A stretch of DNA of 64,000 nt from Deltaproteobacteria bacterium (GTDB taxonomy: Bacteria > Desulfobacterota > Desulfuromonadia > Geobacterales > Geobacteraceae). The DNA lies in NCBI GenBank assembly GCA_009668975.1, contig SBEG01000005.1, positions 62,001 to 126,000 of the forward strand, written 5' to 3'. This document shows, in pieces, positions 53,987 to 63,083 of this stretch. Within the stretch, counting starts at the first letter, position 1. Each line of letters begins with the position of its first letter. The position numbers and the translations under genes were made by a program. A model generated the notes under the pieces. It was not told the DNA's origin. It saw nothing but the letters and a program-made list of their open reading frames with translations, and ran no database searches.

Positions 53987-54409
53987 TTACTGCGTTCTTC
54001 CCTCATCAATTTTACATGCCTGTCGTTCGAAATAGTTGCCGGAGTAGGGATTACGGCCACAAAGAAGCTGTGTCAGACTTGATCCGCAATAGAGGGGAAA
54101 GAACAAAATGCCCCATTTTTCATACTGCCGCACATGAACTTGCTCATGAACCCGGTGGCAGGCAAGTGAAGTGCGGGTGTCAGCCAGAATTACGTGGCCA
54201 AAGGTAATGACAGAAAACTGCAAACATCGCGGCAAACGGGAAACCCAGGGAGCGAAACGGCCGCCGGCTACTTCAATCACCCCAGCTACAACCCGAACAG
54301 ATGCGCCGGAAAAGACCCCGGCCAGCAAAAGCAGCAGCCCGACGATCGAGCAGGGAGAGGCCCAGGCATAGCGAAGCAGCTTCATAGCTCGGCTCATGAT
54401 GGACTTCAT
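53987..54409 (-). CDS. Membrane protein with HExxH-like motif
   Basis: A 140-residue protein with N-terminal hydrophobic segments (SIVGLLLLLAGVF) and a C-terminal domain carrying HRVHEQVHVRQYE, whose HEQVH fits the HExxH zinc-peptidase signature, followed by FERQA. Several Cys are present. Probably a small membrane zinc protein; protease activity is not demonstrated. The ATG at 54409 follows a GGGGGTGGGAT stretch; an upstream GTG start is less likely. Confidence 0.75.
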   Translation of the reverse strand: MKSIMSRAMKLLRYAWASPCSIVGLLLLLAGVFSGASVRVVAGVIEVAGGRFAPWVSRLPRCLQFSVITFGHVILADTRTSLACHRVHEQVHVRQYEKWGILFFPLYCGSSLTQLLCGRNPYSGNYFERQACKIDEGRTQ

Positions 54410-54658
54410 AGTTATCCCACCCCCAAAAGGTACCCGCACTGCAGGTCAGCAATTCCTGCCACCTGCCAAAACCGCCGTTTCTGCTGCCCGTTGTTCCATG
54501 AAAAAAACCATGCGATTCGAAAGTCAAACCCCGTTGCTTCCCCCTACTCTTATTCAGCCTCGACTGAGCCGCTCATTTGACGGTGCGGAAATATCAACAG
54601 CCAGGAAAAACGCATGCGCGTGAAAAGTGAATATTGTGGAAATGGGCCAGTCATAATG

Positions 54659-54856
54659 CTACCTGCACATTCCCATATAATCACCATGCTTCAGATGGGC
54701 ATCGACAGCCGCTTCATCCACGTAAATGGTTTTCTTCCCCTTGTGACAGACAGGCACCTTGCCGCCCGCCTCGGTAGGGGGTCCCACAGAAACCACCGCG
54801 CACCCCGCACAACAATACATCGCACCGGTAATAATTGTCGCTTTGATCAAATTCAT
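54659..54856 (-). CDS. Small lipoprotein with HKGKKTI motif, paralogue 1
   Basis: A 65-residue exported protein. The N-terminal signal is followed by a lipobox-like CAGC (Cys19), then GKVPVCHKGKKTIYVDEAAV and AHLKHGDYMGMC. This short Cys-His module (CHKGKKTI...AHLxHGD..G.C) occurs in other exported bacterial proteins. It is 88 percent identical (57 of 65 residues) to the protein at 63613-63810. GAGGAGG precedes the ATG. Confidence 0.9.
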   Translation of the reverse strand: MNLIKATIITGAMYCCAGCAVVSVGPPTEAGGKVPVCHKGKKTIYVDEAAVDAHLKHGDYMGMCR

Positions 54857-54987
54857 GCCTGCCTCCTCGTGTTTAAATGCTCCTGCTGCGCTTCTTTGGT
54901 TCTCGCTCCAGAATGACCACGAAAGTTAAAAAAGTCAAACCCGATCCGATAAGGCTCCGATGCTTTCCTTATTATTTCATGTTTTCC

Positions 54988-55704
54988 TCAGTAACCGCCA
55001 AAGATCGGTCCGGCTGCGAACTTGCGGTTCCATTCATCATAGCCGATGACGTAATTGTAGCCGCACACCTCTGAGAGTTTCCGCCCGTCGAGGATTTCGC
55101 GGATGCGATTTCCTCCCGAGACAGTAAGGCCCCCCGGACCGAAAGGGTTATACTTCATGCTGTCACCGTCCAGAAAGACGTAGTCGCAGATGAAGAGCGT
55201 TTCCTCGAAGAGGTAGAAAGTGAAGCCGGGTGTGTGACCGTCAACGTGGAAAGCTTCGATGCCATGATGGACGAAGTTATCCTGAAAGAGGACATCGAAG
55301 GGAAATGGGCGGCAAATCTCATGCACTGAGTCGTCATGGTGGATGTTCACCTGGGCGCCAAAGTGCTCCCGGTAAAGATTAGAGGCGCCGAGGAAGTGAT
55401 GATGAGTGAAGAAAATTGAATCCGCGCGTTTCAGTGAGGGGTCGAAGGACGAAGGACAATCGATCCAACAAGGTCCCCCATCGGTCTCGATCTGGTAGGC
55501 GGCGTGCTCAAGGCCGAGCGGCGGGACTGAATTCAACCTCGTCACTCTGTCGTTGACCGGTGTACTTGAAACTTTGAAACGGGTGGAGCATTCCTCAGCG
55601 CTGATGAAATGCTTGTTCGTCGCACCGCAAAATGGGCACTGGTCCGGATAAAAGCCGATCATGTTGAATCCGCAGACCAGACAAACATGTTGTTCGTGCT
55701 TCAT
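54988..55704 (-). CDS. Rubredoxin-like + MBL-fold protein
   Basis: A 238-residue protein. An N-terminal zinc/iron ribbon (HVCLVCGFNMIGFYPDQCPFCG) is followed by a metallo-beta-lactamase fold with THHHFLGASN, VDGHTPGFTF, FICDYVFLDG and a C-terminal region. The metal ligands of a beta-lactamase-fold hydrolase are partly replaced. Rubredoxin joined to an MBL domain is typical of oxygen or NO-detoxifying electron transfer proteins, but the lineage here cannot be determined. GGAGG precedes the ATG at 55704. Confidence 0.82.
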   Translation of the reverse strand: MKHEQHVCLVCGFNMIGFYPDQCPFCGATNKHFISAEECSTRFKVSSTPVNDRVTRLNSVPPLGLEHAAYQIETDGGPCWIDCPSSFDPSLKRADSIFFTHHHFLGASNLYREHFGAQVNIHHDDSVHEICRPFPFDVLFQDNFVHHGIEAFHVDGHTPGFTFYLFEETLFICDYVFLDGDSMKYNPFGPGGLTVSGGNRIREILDGRKLSEVCGYNYVIGYDEWNRKFAAGPIFGGY

Positions 55705-55799
55705 AAAAGCCTCCGTGGAAGGGCAACGGGAACACTCGAAATTATGCATCAAATCCGGAAAATGTAAAATTCAGGGCCGCCCCCCCAACGCTGAGCAGA

Positions 55800-56010
55800 G
55801 ATGAATCAGGGAGACAATCGGTACAGGATATAAATACGGAGCTTCGCATCCGCCCCTGCTATTGCAGCAGGTACCGCAGCAACCTTCCCCGCACGCCAAC
55901 CAGCCTGCGAAAATCGGCGTTCCGGACACCTGGCGCTTGATCATTTTCCCGGCGATATGTAGTACGGGATTATCCGAATGATGCCGGAAAAAGTGAGGGC
56001 TGCCCGGTAT
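55800..56010. repeat. Diverged duplicated element, copy 2
   Basis: Matches copy 1 at 52965-53170, including the AAATTT-like tail and TGATGCCGGAAAAAGTGAG. It lies upstream of the lipoprotein gene at 56156. Confidence 0.75.
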
Positions 56011-56155
56011 TTTACGGATACACTGATTCCGGCTCGTTTTTGAACGTATATCCCCCTGAATTTTCGAATATTTCCCGTTTGTGCTTTGCTATTCTTCTGG
56101 TAACATTTCCATATGAAAAAGAATTCGGATACCGGGGAGAATTAGGGGGGCAACC

Positions 56156-56806
56156 ATGAAGAGAACAATTTCCGCAGTACTCATGCTGTTCATGCTTCTG
56201 ACCTTGGCGGCATGTGGCGGTGGCGACAACTCACAACCCACTACTACCACTCAAACTCTCAGCAATCCCACCTTCGACGGCGACATTGAACGAACCCCGA
56301 CGGCTGATATCATTACGCAGGGCATGTCATTCCCAACGATACAGAGTGTGTTTGCCGGTATCGATCCGGTCACCCTCACGGAAACCCGCGCCTTCCTGAA
56401 TTTCCCGCTGACCGGCGTTGTGCCGGCTAATGCTGTAATCGTCTCGGCAACCCTGGATATATTCATCAGAAGCATCCAGCCGACGACCGGTTCGGTTCCC
56501 ATCCTTATCGATCTGGTGGATTTTCAGCCGCCGACCTTGGTTGCCTCCGATTTTGACCGCAACTTATTGCCTCCGCTGGACTCGATCTCAACGACGATAT
56601 TCCAGAGCGACCTCGGCCAACACGTAATCATCGATGTGACCCAGTTGATGAGAGAGGCGCAGCTTAGAGCTCAGCCGGACTTCCAGATCCGCATTCTGGA
56701 GGATCTGGGAATAGTTTCCCCCGGGATTATCGAAATCGACGACACGACGGCGTCAACCGTAGATCGGGAATCTTTTGCACCACTCCTGACGGTCACCTGG
56801 TTCTGA
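56156..56806 (+). CDS. Lipoprotein with DNRLRE-like beta domain
   Basis: A 216-residue protein with a lipobox TLAACGGG. The mature domain (TRAFLNFPLTGVVPANAVIV; SATLDIFIRS; LGQHVIIDVTQLMREAQ; FQIRILE; PLLTVTWF) is a beta-sandwich of the DNRLRE/carbohydrate-binding type found on cell-surface proteins. A Thr-rich linker follows the lipobox. The ATG has GGAGAATTAGGGGGG upstream. Confidence 0.87.
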   Translation: MKRTISAVLMLFMLLTLAACGGGDNSQPTTTTQTLSNPTFDGDIERTPTADIITQGMSFPTIQSVFAGIDPVTLTETRAFLNFPLTGVVPANAVIVSATLDIFIRSIQPTTGSVPILIDLVDFQPPTLVASDFDRNLLPPLDSISTTIFQSDLGQHVIIDVTQLMREAQLRAQPDFQIRILEDLGIVSPGIIEIDDTTASTVDRESFAPLLTVTWF

Positions 56807-56993
56807 CAGTCAGGACGATCTCTTCTCGTCATGGCAAATTGACAAAATGAGGCTGCTCAAATGCAGTCCCTTTTTTGCGTGAGCCGGCATCCCCACCTGA
56901 TTGACTGGGCAGGGGCGGCTGTAACCGCCGCCAAGCGTTCGAGATCACTTCAACCAATTACTGCTTTTCGGAATTGTTCAGTGAGGGTTCGCA

Positions 56994-57284
56994 ATGAATA
57001 CTGTTCAAGGTAACGACATTACGCTTGAAAATCTGGCCACGATAGTGGGCGGGGTGTTCCTGTTCAACCTGGCCTTGCTGCTGCTGTGGTCTCTCATCTT
57101 TATAGCCGCCCACGAGTGGATGTACCACATGAACGCCAGGTGGTTCATCATCGACAGACACGAGTTTGACCTGCTGAATTACGGGCTGATAGGGTTTCTG
57201 AAGATCATCAATATCGCGTTCTTTCTGTTCCCGTATCTGTCCATAAAGCTGCTGCTGCGGAGGAAGGCCAGGCAGACAGGCTAA
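56994..57284 (+). CDS. Small two-helix membrane protein (DUF6868-like)
   Basis: A 96-residue protein with a helix near the N-terminus (GVFLFNLALLLLWSLIFIAA) and one near the C-terminus (IINIAFFLFPYLSIKLLL). HEWMYHMNARWFIIDRHEFD lies between them and matches a small family of uncharacterised membrane proteins. GTGAGGGTTCGCA precedes the ATG. A terminator follows. Confidence 0.8.
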   Translation: MNTVQGNDITLENLATIVGGVFLFNLALLLLWSLIFIAAHEWMYHMNARWFIIDRHEFDLLNYGLIGFLKIINIAFFLFPYLSIKLLLRRKARQTG

Positions 57285-57360
57285 ATTGACAAAATACCCA
57301 TGTCCCGCTGACACTTCAACTTGTCATTTTGGAAGCCTGACTTCCATAAGACCCGATTAA

Positions 57361-57393
57361 AAAAAGCCCCCGTTGCCGAACGGGGGCTTTTCC
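57361..57393 (+). terminator. Rho-independent terminator
   Basis: AAAAGCCCCCGTT and GAACGGGGGCTTTT form a long stem with a three-base loop and T tail, downstream of the small membrane protein gene and facing the converging PAS gene. Confidence 0.92.
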
Positions 57394-57476
57394 TTTCAAA
57401 TTTCAGAAAAAGATGTAATCAGAACTGTACTTTTCCAGGTATTCACTATCAATCTGACAGGAGACTACTGCCTGGA

Positions 57477-57818
57477 TCAGGCCAAGGAACCTTCAAAAAC
57501 CATTTCCACAACACCACCAAGCGCTGCCCCATCATAGAAAGGCACATTGACGATGGTGAGAGTTCCTTCCGGACCGTCCATTGTCAGGTGGTTGATTTTG
57601 ATTTTCTTGTCAGCAAAATCCTGGTAAATGCTTTTTAATTTGACCATGGTTTCCGGTTTATGACATGCAGCCATGTTCTTGCCAACTTCGAGACCGGCAA
57701 TTTTCAATTCATCAAAAAGCTCATAGGCCCTTTGATTTGCGTAGGTTACATTAAACTCAGGGTCAGATACGACTACCGCAGTGTTCAGATTATCCCATAC
57801 CTTGGTGCAATTACTCAT
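57477..57818 (-). CDS. Single-PAS-domain protein
   Basis: A 113-residue protein consisting of one PAS domain (VWDNLNTAVVVSDPEFNVTY; LTIVNVPFYDGAALGGVVEM) with an AACHKPE motif typical of PAS domains in this lineage. No output domain. GGGAGGAGAG precedes the ATG. It diverges from the MocR regulator gene across a 590-base region. Confidence 0.9.
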   Translation of the reverse strand: MSNCTKVWDNLNTAVVVSDPEFNVTYANQRAYELFDELKIAGLEVGKNMAACHKPETMVKLKSIYQDFADKKIKINHLTMDGPEGTLTIVNVPFYDGAALGGVVEMVFEGSLA

Positions 57819-58076
57819 TTTCTCTCCTCCCTTTCTAAAATGTCGACGTATTGATGCTTCATTGTACAGCCGCTGAAAATTTTGTAAAAGTATATGTATT
57901 AATTGACCCCATGTGAAGTGCCAATTGTAAAATTATATTTGGATACAGTTATGATGAATGCGGGGAAATTCCAAGCTAGTGAAAACCCGCTTTCGAAAGC
58001 CGTCAACAGAACAACTATTACCCTGCAAAATCGACAAAATCTGTGCTCGCCCAGCCGAATTTTCGCTTCGATTTCC

Positions 58077-58097
58077 TAAGTCCGACAGACTCCTAGA
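58077..58097. repeat. Terminal segment of the GAGTCTGTCGGACT repeat
   Basis: TAAGTCCGACAGACTCCTAG is the reverse complement of the segment at 22801-22822. A larger element may lie upstream (58000-58075), which is AT-poor and not repeated within the window. Confidence 0.55.
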
Positions 58098-58250
58098 TAT
58101 GGACTTTTCTGTCTGACGTTTTCATTTGCAATACTAGAAAAGATCAGTGGTATCATACTTACAGACTGTCCCCAGACAAAGTGCCAGTTCAAAGGAAATA
58201 TATGGATACAGAAATAATTCCTACGACCATAATTGTTGTCTTCGCAAAAA

Positions 58251-58331
58251 GTCGTCACCCCGGCGAAAGCCGGGGTCCAGATAGTTACAACTCATCAATA
58301 AGACAGGATTCCGGCTTTCACCGGAATGACG
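58251..58331. repeat. GTCGTCACCCCGGCGAAAGCC-type repeat, copy 2
   Basis: Matches 39241-39331 nearly base for base over the first 40 bases; the second end reads CCGGCTTTCACCGGAATGAC. It lies in the PAS/MocR divergent region. Confidence 0.85.
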
Positions 58332-58409
58332 CAAAACGCATTTCTGGACTTATTGCGAGTGCATCATAATTACAGCCTTCGACAAAGCGGGCTATAACGG
58401 AGAGGTTAT

Positions 58410-59831
58410 ATGATAGACATAACCATGGGATCCAATGTTTCGCTGTATCAGCAAATTTATGAACAACTGAAAAACAAAATCATCTCCGGTGAACTCGAAG
58501 AAGGGACTCGTCTAACTTCTACACGCGCCTTGGCAAAAAATCTCTGTGTTGCCAGGAACACGGTGGAAAGTTCCTATGCCCAGCTTTGCGTTGAGGGGTA
58601 TGTTTCAAGCAAGCCGGGTTCCGGCTATTATGTCATGAACGTGGCTGATGATTCATTATTTACGGATTTGGCTCCACCTATGGAAAAAAGCAGCGAAAAA
58701 GTGCGCGCTGTCGCACGGGTTGAATCTGCAGAATATACACATGATTTTCAGTTTTACAATCTTGAGCATGCCAGCTTCCCCTTTGCATTGTGGCGCCGCC
58801 TTTCAGCTGAGGCACTTGCTTCTTTTGATGCGCGAAAAATATGCTTTTATAATGACAAACAGGGCGAACCGGATCTGCGGGCTGAAATCACGAAATATGT
58901 CCGCGACTCACGGGGAGTCCGTTGCACTCCTGACCAGGTTGTGCTGTGTTGCGGAACACAACATGCCCTGGATGTGATTTGCACACTATTTCACGATGGA
59001 AATCGCAAAGTAGCTGTTGAGGAACCGGGCTATGATGGCGCCAAGATCATCTTCAAAAAAAATGATTTTGAAATTTTAAGTATTCCAGTTGGACCGGAAG
59101 GCATTGATCTCGACGAACTGGAACGCACGTCGACACAGTTGACCTATATAACACCATCACACCAGTTTCCTACCGGAGTTGTCATGCCTATTCACAAACG
59201 CGTGCAGCTTCTTCAATGGGCCACCAAAAGAGACGGCATTATTATCGAAGATGATTACGACAGCGAATTTAGATATCATACCAGGCCGATACCTTCGCTG
59301 CATTCAACCGACACCAATGGGAGAGTAATCTATAAGGGGACATTTTCAAAATCGTTATCGCCCGGACTTCGCATGAGTTATATTATTTTACCGGAATGGC
59401 TGCTGCCCAAATATCACACCATCTTCGCAGGGTACAATGCCACTATTTCCTGGTTTCAGCAAAAAATCATCAGCTTGTATATGGAGAGAGGACACTGGGA
59501 GCGGCACATTCGCAAAGTTTGCCTGCACAACAAGAAAAAGCACGATACTTTAATCAAGGCGATTCATGAACAGCTGGGCGACAGGGTCCGTATTCACGGT
59601 AACAACGCGGGTCTACATTTTCTTTTGGAGTTTGTTCAGGGTGAAAAGCAGGAGTGGTTGATTGAAAAAGCCAGGGAGCACAAGGTGCGCGTGTATCCCA
59701 CACTCCCGTACTGGCATAGGAAAGAACGTTGCCGTGAAAATTTTATTCTGATGGGCTTCAGTATGTTAAGTGAAAAAGAAATTGTTGAGGGAATTGCCCT
59801 GTTAAAGAAAGCATGGTTCGAGCAGCAATAG
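58410..59831 (+). CDS. MocR/PdxR-type regulator (GntR + aminotransferase)
   Basis: A 473-residue transcription regulator. The N-terminal winged helix (YEQLKNKIISGELEEGTRLT to SSKPGSGYYV) is GntR-type; the rest is a fold-type I aminotransferase-like domain binding PLP, with the lysine in KGTFSKSLSPGLRMSYII. MocR proteins sense pyridoxal phosphate or other amines. It has no identified neighbour target; the PAS gene is divergent and the radical SAM gene lies 385 bases downstream. GGAGAGG precedes the ATG. Confidence 0.93.
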   Translation: MIDITMGSNVSLYQQIYEQLKNKIISGELEEGTRLTSTRALAKNLCVARNTVESSYAQLCVEGYVSSKPGSGYYVMNVADDSLFTDLAPPMEKSSEKVRAVARVESAEYTHDFQFYNLEHASFPFALWRRLSAEALASFDARKICFYNDKQGEPDLRAEITKYVRDSRGVRCTPDQVVLCCGTQHALDVICTLFHDGNRKVAVEEPGYDGAKIIFKKNDFEILSIPVGPEGIDLDELERTSTQLTYITPSHQFPTGVVMPIHKRVQLLQWATKRDGIIIEDDYDSEFRYHTRPIPSLHSTDTNGRVIYKGTFSKSLSPGLRMSYIILPEWLLPKYHTIFAGYNATISWFQQKIISLYMERGHWERHIRKVCLHNKKKHDTLIKAIHEQLGDRVRIHGNNAGLHFLLEFVQGEKQEWLIEKAREHKVRVYPTLPYWHRKERCRENFILMGFSMLSEKEIVEGIALLKKAWFEQQ

Positions 59832-60216
59832 CCAAGCCAGTAGGGGAGTTCCGGGTTGAGTCTCTGAACTTCTCGCCCTTGTGGACGAAATCCGCGACGG
59901 GCAGGCGCGTAAGCGCGAACAAGTAATACTCTCGCCTGCTGGACAAATACTTCCGTCCCGAGGAAGATCTGACCGGCATGCTTCTCCCGCGTGGATTCGA
60001 ATATAGTCATTCCCGCTTTCACAAACTGCCGATACCTTCGACAGGAAGTTTGCGGAACTCCATTGAATTTAAATGCTTTTTCTACAAGGCTAGAAACGCA
60101 TAAATTCATGAGCGCCCACTTACCTGCTAAACTTCTCCAATATCATCTGAATACAATAAGAAAAGGAGAATGAATCTTGATCGATTAGAGATAAATCATT
60201 TCGGAGGATCGACAAC
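59832..60216. other. 385-base intergenic region
   Basis: No gene, repeat or hairpin terminator was recognised between the MocR and radical SAM genes. Confidence 0.5.
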
Positions 60217-61281
60217 ATGCCTTGTGTGGTTGAAGATCACTCCGCGTTGGATATAATGCAAATGACGTCAGTATTTCGGAGGGTTCGCCATTGGCCTCGG
60301 TTAAGGAGTGTTGCGTTGGAATCAGCCGCTTGGCTCAGATACTTCGTAAAGGAATTAGGATTCATCAAATCGCCCGGCAATCTGGTGAACTTGTACCTCA
60401 AGTCGCCTTTCCTGCTGCAGAAACTGACCTGCAACAGGTACGACCTAAGCAGTCTGCCGCTCAGTATTCAGATAGAAATCACGAATTATTGCAATTTGAG
60501 TTGCACGTGCTGCCCAAGAGAAAGTCTCAAGAGGGAAAAAGGGTACATGGCAATGCCCTTATTTCGGAAGATAATCGATGATGCAGCAGCATCAGGAATA
60601 ACAAGAGTGCATTTGTATCTTCACGGTGAACCATTGCTGCATCCCAATATGATCGAGATGATCGGGTACGTCAAAGCCAAACGGATGGGGATAAGCCTCG
60701 CCACAAACGGCATGCTCCTCGACCGGGAAATCGGCAAGGCCATTCTTTCCTCGGGAATCAACAATGCCGATCACATCATGTTTTCCCTGTTGGGTTTTTC
60801 CAAGACCGTCCACGAAAAAATAATGAGGGGCGTGGTTCACGAAAATGTGGTTCAAAATGTCTTAGACTTTCTCGAATTACGCAAGTCTCTACGAATTAAT
60901 GGACCAGTGATCGAAGCGGTCATGTACCAACTGGCCGATAATGCGCACGAAAGAACTAATTTTGTTAAATTCTGGCGAGGCATTGTCGATAATGTCCGTT
61001 GGATCGATAGCGTATCTGAACAGTATGCTCAGAATGGTAAAGGCACGTGTGCCGCCAGGAGTCGAACATGCAAGGATCTCTGGCAGAGGATGACCATCTT
61101 CTGGAACGGAGATGTGACAAGTTGCTGCGCCGACTTGAACGGAGAATCTCTTATTGGCAATCTCCGAATACATAACATTACCGAGGTATGGCAAGCCGAA
61201 GCGCTCACGAAGATCAAGACACTGCACAGAGAAAAACGGTTTGGGGAAATACACTTGTGCGCCAATTGTGACTGGCTCTAA
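60217..61281 (+). CDS. Radical SAM protein with SPASM-like C-terminus
   Basis: A 354-residue radical SAM enzyme. The first about 85 residues are an extra helical region. The 4Fe-4S/SAM motif is Cys92-x3-Cys96-x2-Cys99 in YCNLSCTCCP; HLYLHGEPLLHP is the GGE-like block. The C-terminus (CCADLNGESLIGNLRIHNIT; CANC) fits a SPASM/twitch auxiliary cluster region. GGAGG precedes the ATG by nine bases. The family includes peptide- and sugar-modifying enzymes; substrate unknown. The acyltransferase-like gene lies 150 bases downstream. Confidence 0.92.
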   Translation: MPCVVEDHSALDIMQMTSVFRRVRHWPRLRSVALESAAWLRYFVKELGFIKSPGNLVNLYLKSPFLLQKLTCNRYDLSSLPLSIQIEITNYCNLSCTCCPRESLKREKGYMAMPLFRKIIDDAAASGITRVHLYLHGEPLLHPNMIEMIGYVKAKRMGISLATNGMLLDREIGKAILSSGINNADHIMFSLLGFSKTVHEKIMRGVVHENVVQNVLDFLELRKSLRINGPVIEAVMYQLADNAHERTNFVKFWRGIVDNVRWIDSVSEQYAQNGKGTCAARSRTCKDLWQRMTIFWNGDVTSCCADLNGESLIGNLRIHNITEVWQAEALTKIKTLHREKRFGEIHLCANCDWL

Positions 61282-61431
61282 CACCTTGAAGACCCAATCT
61301 GCCCTACCTTGACAGCATGCCTCCGCAGTTTCCCATCACTCCGGCGAGTCCCATACCCACAACATGTGTCAACCCTATCGCCTCGATCTAGTAGGTAATT
61401 TCCATCTGAAAACTCCGGATGGACACCAGTT

Positions 61432-62352
61432 ATGCCAAGGGGAAATGAACAGATGCGCTATCAACGGATGAGCCTTCAGGATTACGCTCTTTATCAACGG
61501 TCATTGGGCTTGAAGGTGGAGAAGCGAAACGATGTCTGGTGGGCCGAAGTACGACCATTCTTTTTCCGTCCGCTCATTCCTCTCGCCGAAGTCGACCCCG
61601 AAGCAACACGATATCCACGCCAATCACTCATTGGCGGTTTTCTCCACGCCGTTCCCCCGGCAGCAAAGACAAATGCGCAGATGAATTTCTTTGTCTATGA
61701 CGACCTCCAACGATACTCATTAGACCAACTGAAAGCAAAGCACAGGCATATAACCAGAAAAGGAATCCGTAATTTCGAGGCAAGACGATTGACTGAGGCG
61801 GGACAATTCATTAATGGAGCGTACGAGGTCTACCTTTCCTTTTACGCCAGGACGCGATACCAATACAAAAAAGAAAGGTTCGACAGGGCCTGCTTCATTG
61901 ATTGGTCTGAGAAACTATTCGGCGATAATCGGGTGCTGGTAGTAGGGGCCTATCGGATGGGCAAGCTTGCAGCCATTGACGTGTCCTGTCAGGTGGAGGA
62001 GCTCATTATCGATGAGATCTTCTTTTCCGATAGAGAAAGCCTTGACCTCAAGGTGACCGACTTCCTGCTGCATACCATACGGGAAACAGCCGCTTCTTCA
62101 GATGCGGCATACATTTTCAGAGGATTGCCTTCGGGCCACCGGACACTGGACGAGTCGAAATTGATCCGGGGATGTAAGGTTATGCGTAAGCCCGCCATGC
62201 TCTGGATAAACCCCTTAGCACTTTATACAGCCAAGCTGTTCATGAAAAAGTGTTACAAAAAACTTGTGGGAATTACCTCGATTTTACCGGAGAATGTTCA
62301 CTTGCCGGAACCTCAAAGAGATGTGGTTCGACAGAAAAGGACACAATGCTAG
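61432..62352 (+). CDS. FemAB/GNAT-like acyltransferase
   Basis: A 306-residue protein with a GNAT-type fold, similar to FemAB-type aminoacyl or other acyl transferases (YEVYLSFYARTRYQYKKERF; NRVLVVGAYRMGKLAAIDVS; IDEIFFSDRESLDLKVTDFL). Such enzymes transfer an acyl or aminoacyl group in cell-wall or small-molecule synthesis. It follows the radical SAM gene on the same strand, suggesting a shared pathway (inference). No ribosome-binding site is strong; an ATG at 61453 is the alternative. Confidence 0.8.
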   Translation: MPRGNEQMRYQRMSLQDYALYQRSLGLKVEKRNDVWWAEVRPFFFRPLIPLAEVDPEATRYPRQSLIGGFLHAVPPAAKTNAQMNFFVYDDLQRYSLDQLKAKHRHITRKGIRNFEARRLTEAGQFINGAYEVYLSFYARTRYQYKKERFDRACFIDWSEKLFGDNRVLVVGAYRMGKLAAIDVSCQVEELIIDEIFFSDRESLDLKVTDFLLHTIRETAASSDAAYIFRGLPSGHRTLDESKLIRGCKVMRKPAMLWINPLALYTAKLFMKKCYKKLVGITSILPENVHLPEPQRDVVRQKRTQC

Positions 62353-62591
62353 TCTGGACTTTAGATTTACACCACTCCCTTCCCACCACCGAGGTGAATC
62401 AGGGAACCGCTCTTTGATTGTCAAATTGGCCTGAAACTACGCTACTTTTTCTCGTTTGGCATGATATAGATCCTCAATCGACACACTACTTCTAGAATCT
62501 TAGCTACGACAATGGTCGGGACACCATGTAAGCGTGCGGCGGATTCGTTTTCATGCTGCTCCACGTTCTGTGAATGATGGGAGAAACTACC

Positions 62592-62992
62592 ATGTGGTTG
62601 AATAAAGTGTTTGCGCTACTATTGCTGGTGTCGGTCGCTGCCTGTGCACATACCGCGGGGGACAAAAGTCAGGAAGAGGCTTTGCTGCAAACGGCGCCAA
62701 AAGCGCAGATGAACTCAGCAAATATTCACAACAAGAGTTTGACGAAATGGCGAAAGATGGCCGCGGCCCACTCATCGATTCCGAAGATATTGACGTCTTC
62801 TTCTGTTCACAGGAAGCCGAGTACACACCCGATTACGTGGCCGGCACGCGATTGCATCAGTACCGGATCAACGGGGAGACGGCAACCGCAGTGATCGTCA
62901 CGCCTGATCAATGGAAAACGAATTTCTCCTTTCGAAAAATCAAAGGAAACTGGCGGATTTCAGGGTACTGTCTCTACAAAGTGAGTCCCTAA
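62592..62992 (+). pseudogene. Frameshifted lipoprotein gene
   Basis: The first 30 or so codons from ATG 62592 (with GGGAGA upstream) encode a lipoprotein signal (LLLLVSVAACAHTAG). The frame then gives a Ser/Lys-rich junk-like tail. In the -1 frame, a plausible protein continues: SADELSKYSQQEFDEMAKDG, DSEDIDVFFC, RINGETATAVIV and FSFRKIKGNWRISGYCLYK to the stop at 62992. A one-base deletion near the GGGG or AAAA run at 62658-62670 would explain it. Sequencing error or genuine pseudogene cannot be told apart here. Confidence 0.75.
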
Positions 62993-63083
62993 TGGAATGT
63001 TCCCTGTCGCTTCAGCAATCCTGAGATAAGGTAGATCTAAGTCTTAAGTGCACCAGGGGGTTACTCGTAAGCCGTCCGCATTT

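Larger units (their letters stand above)
57819..58409. other. 590-base divergent region with two repeats
   Basis: No gene. It holds the terminal segment of a CGGACTTAG element at 58077-58097 and the GTCGTCACCCC repeat at 58251-58331. It probably contains the promoters of the PAS gene and the MocR gene, but no clear -35/-10 pair was picked. Confidence 0.5.
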
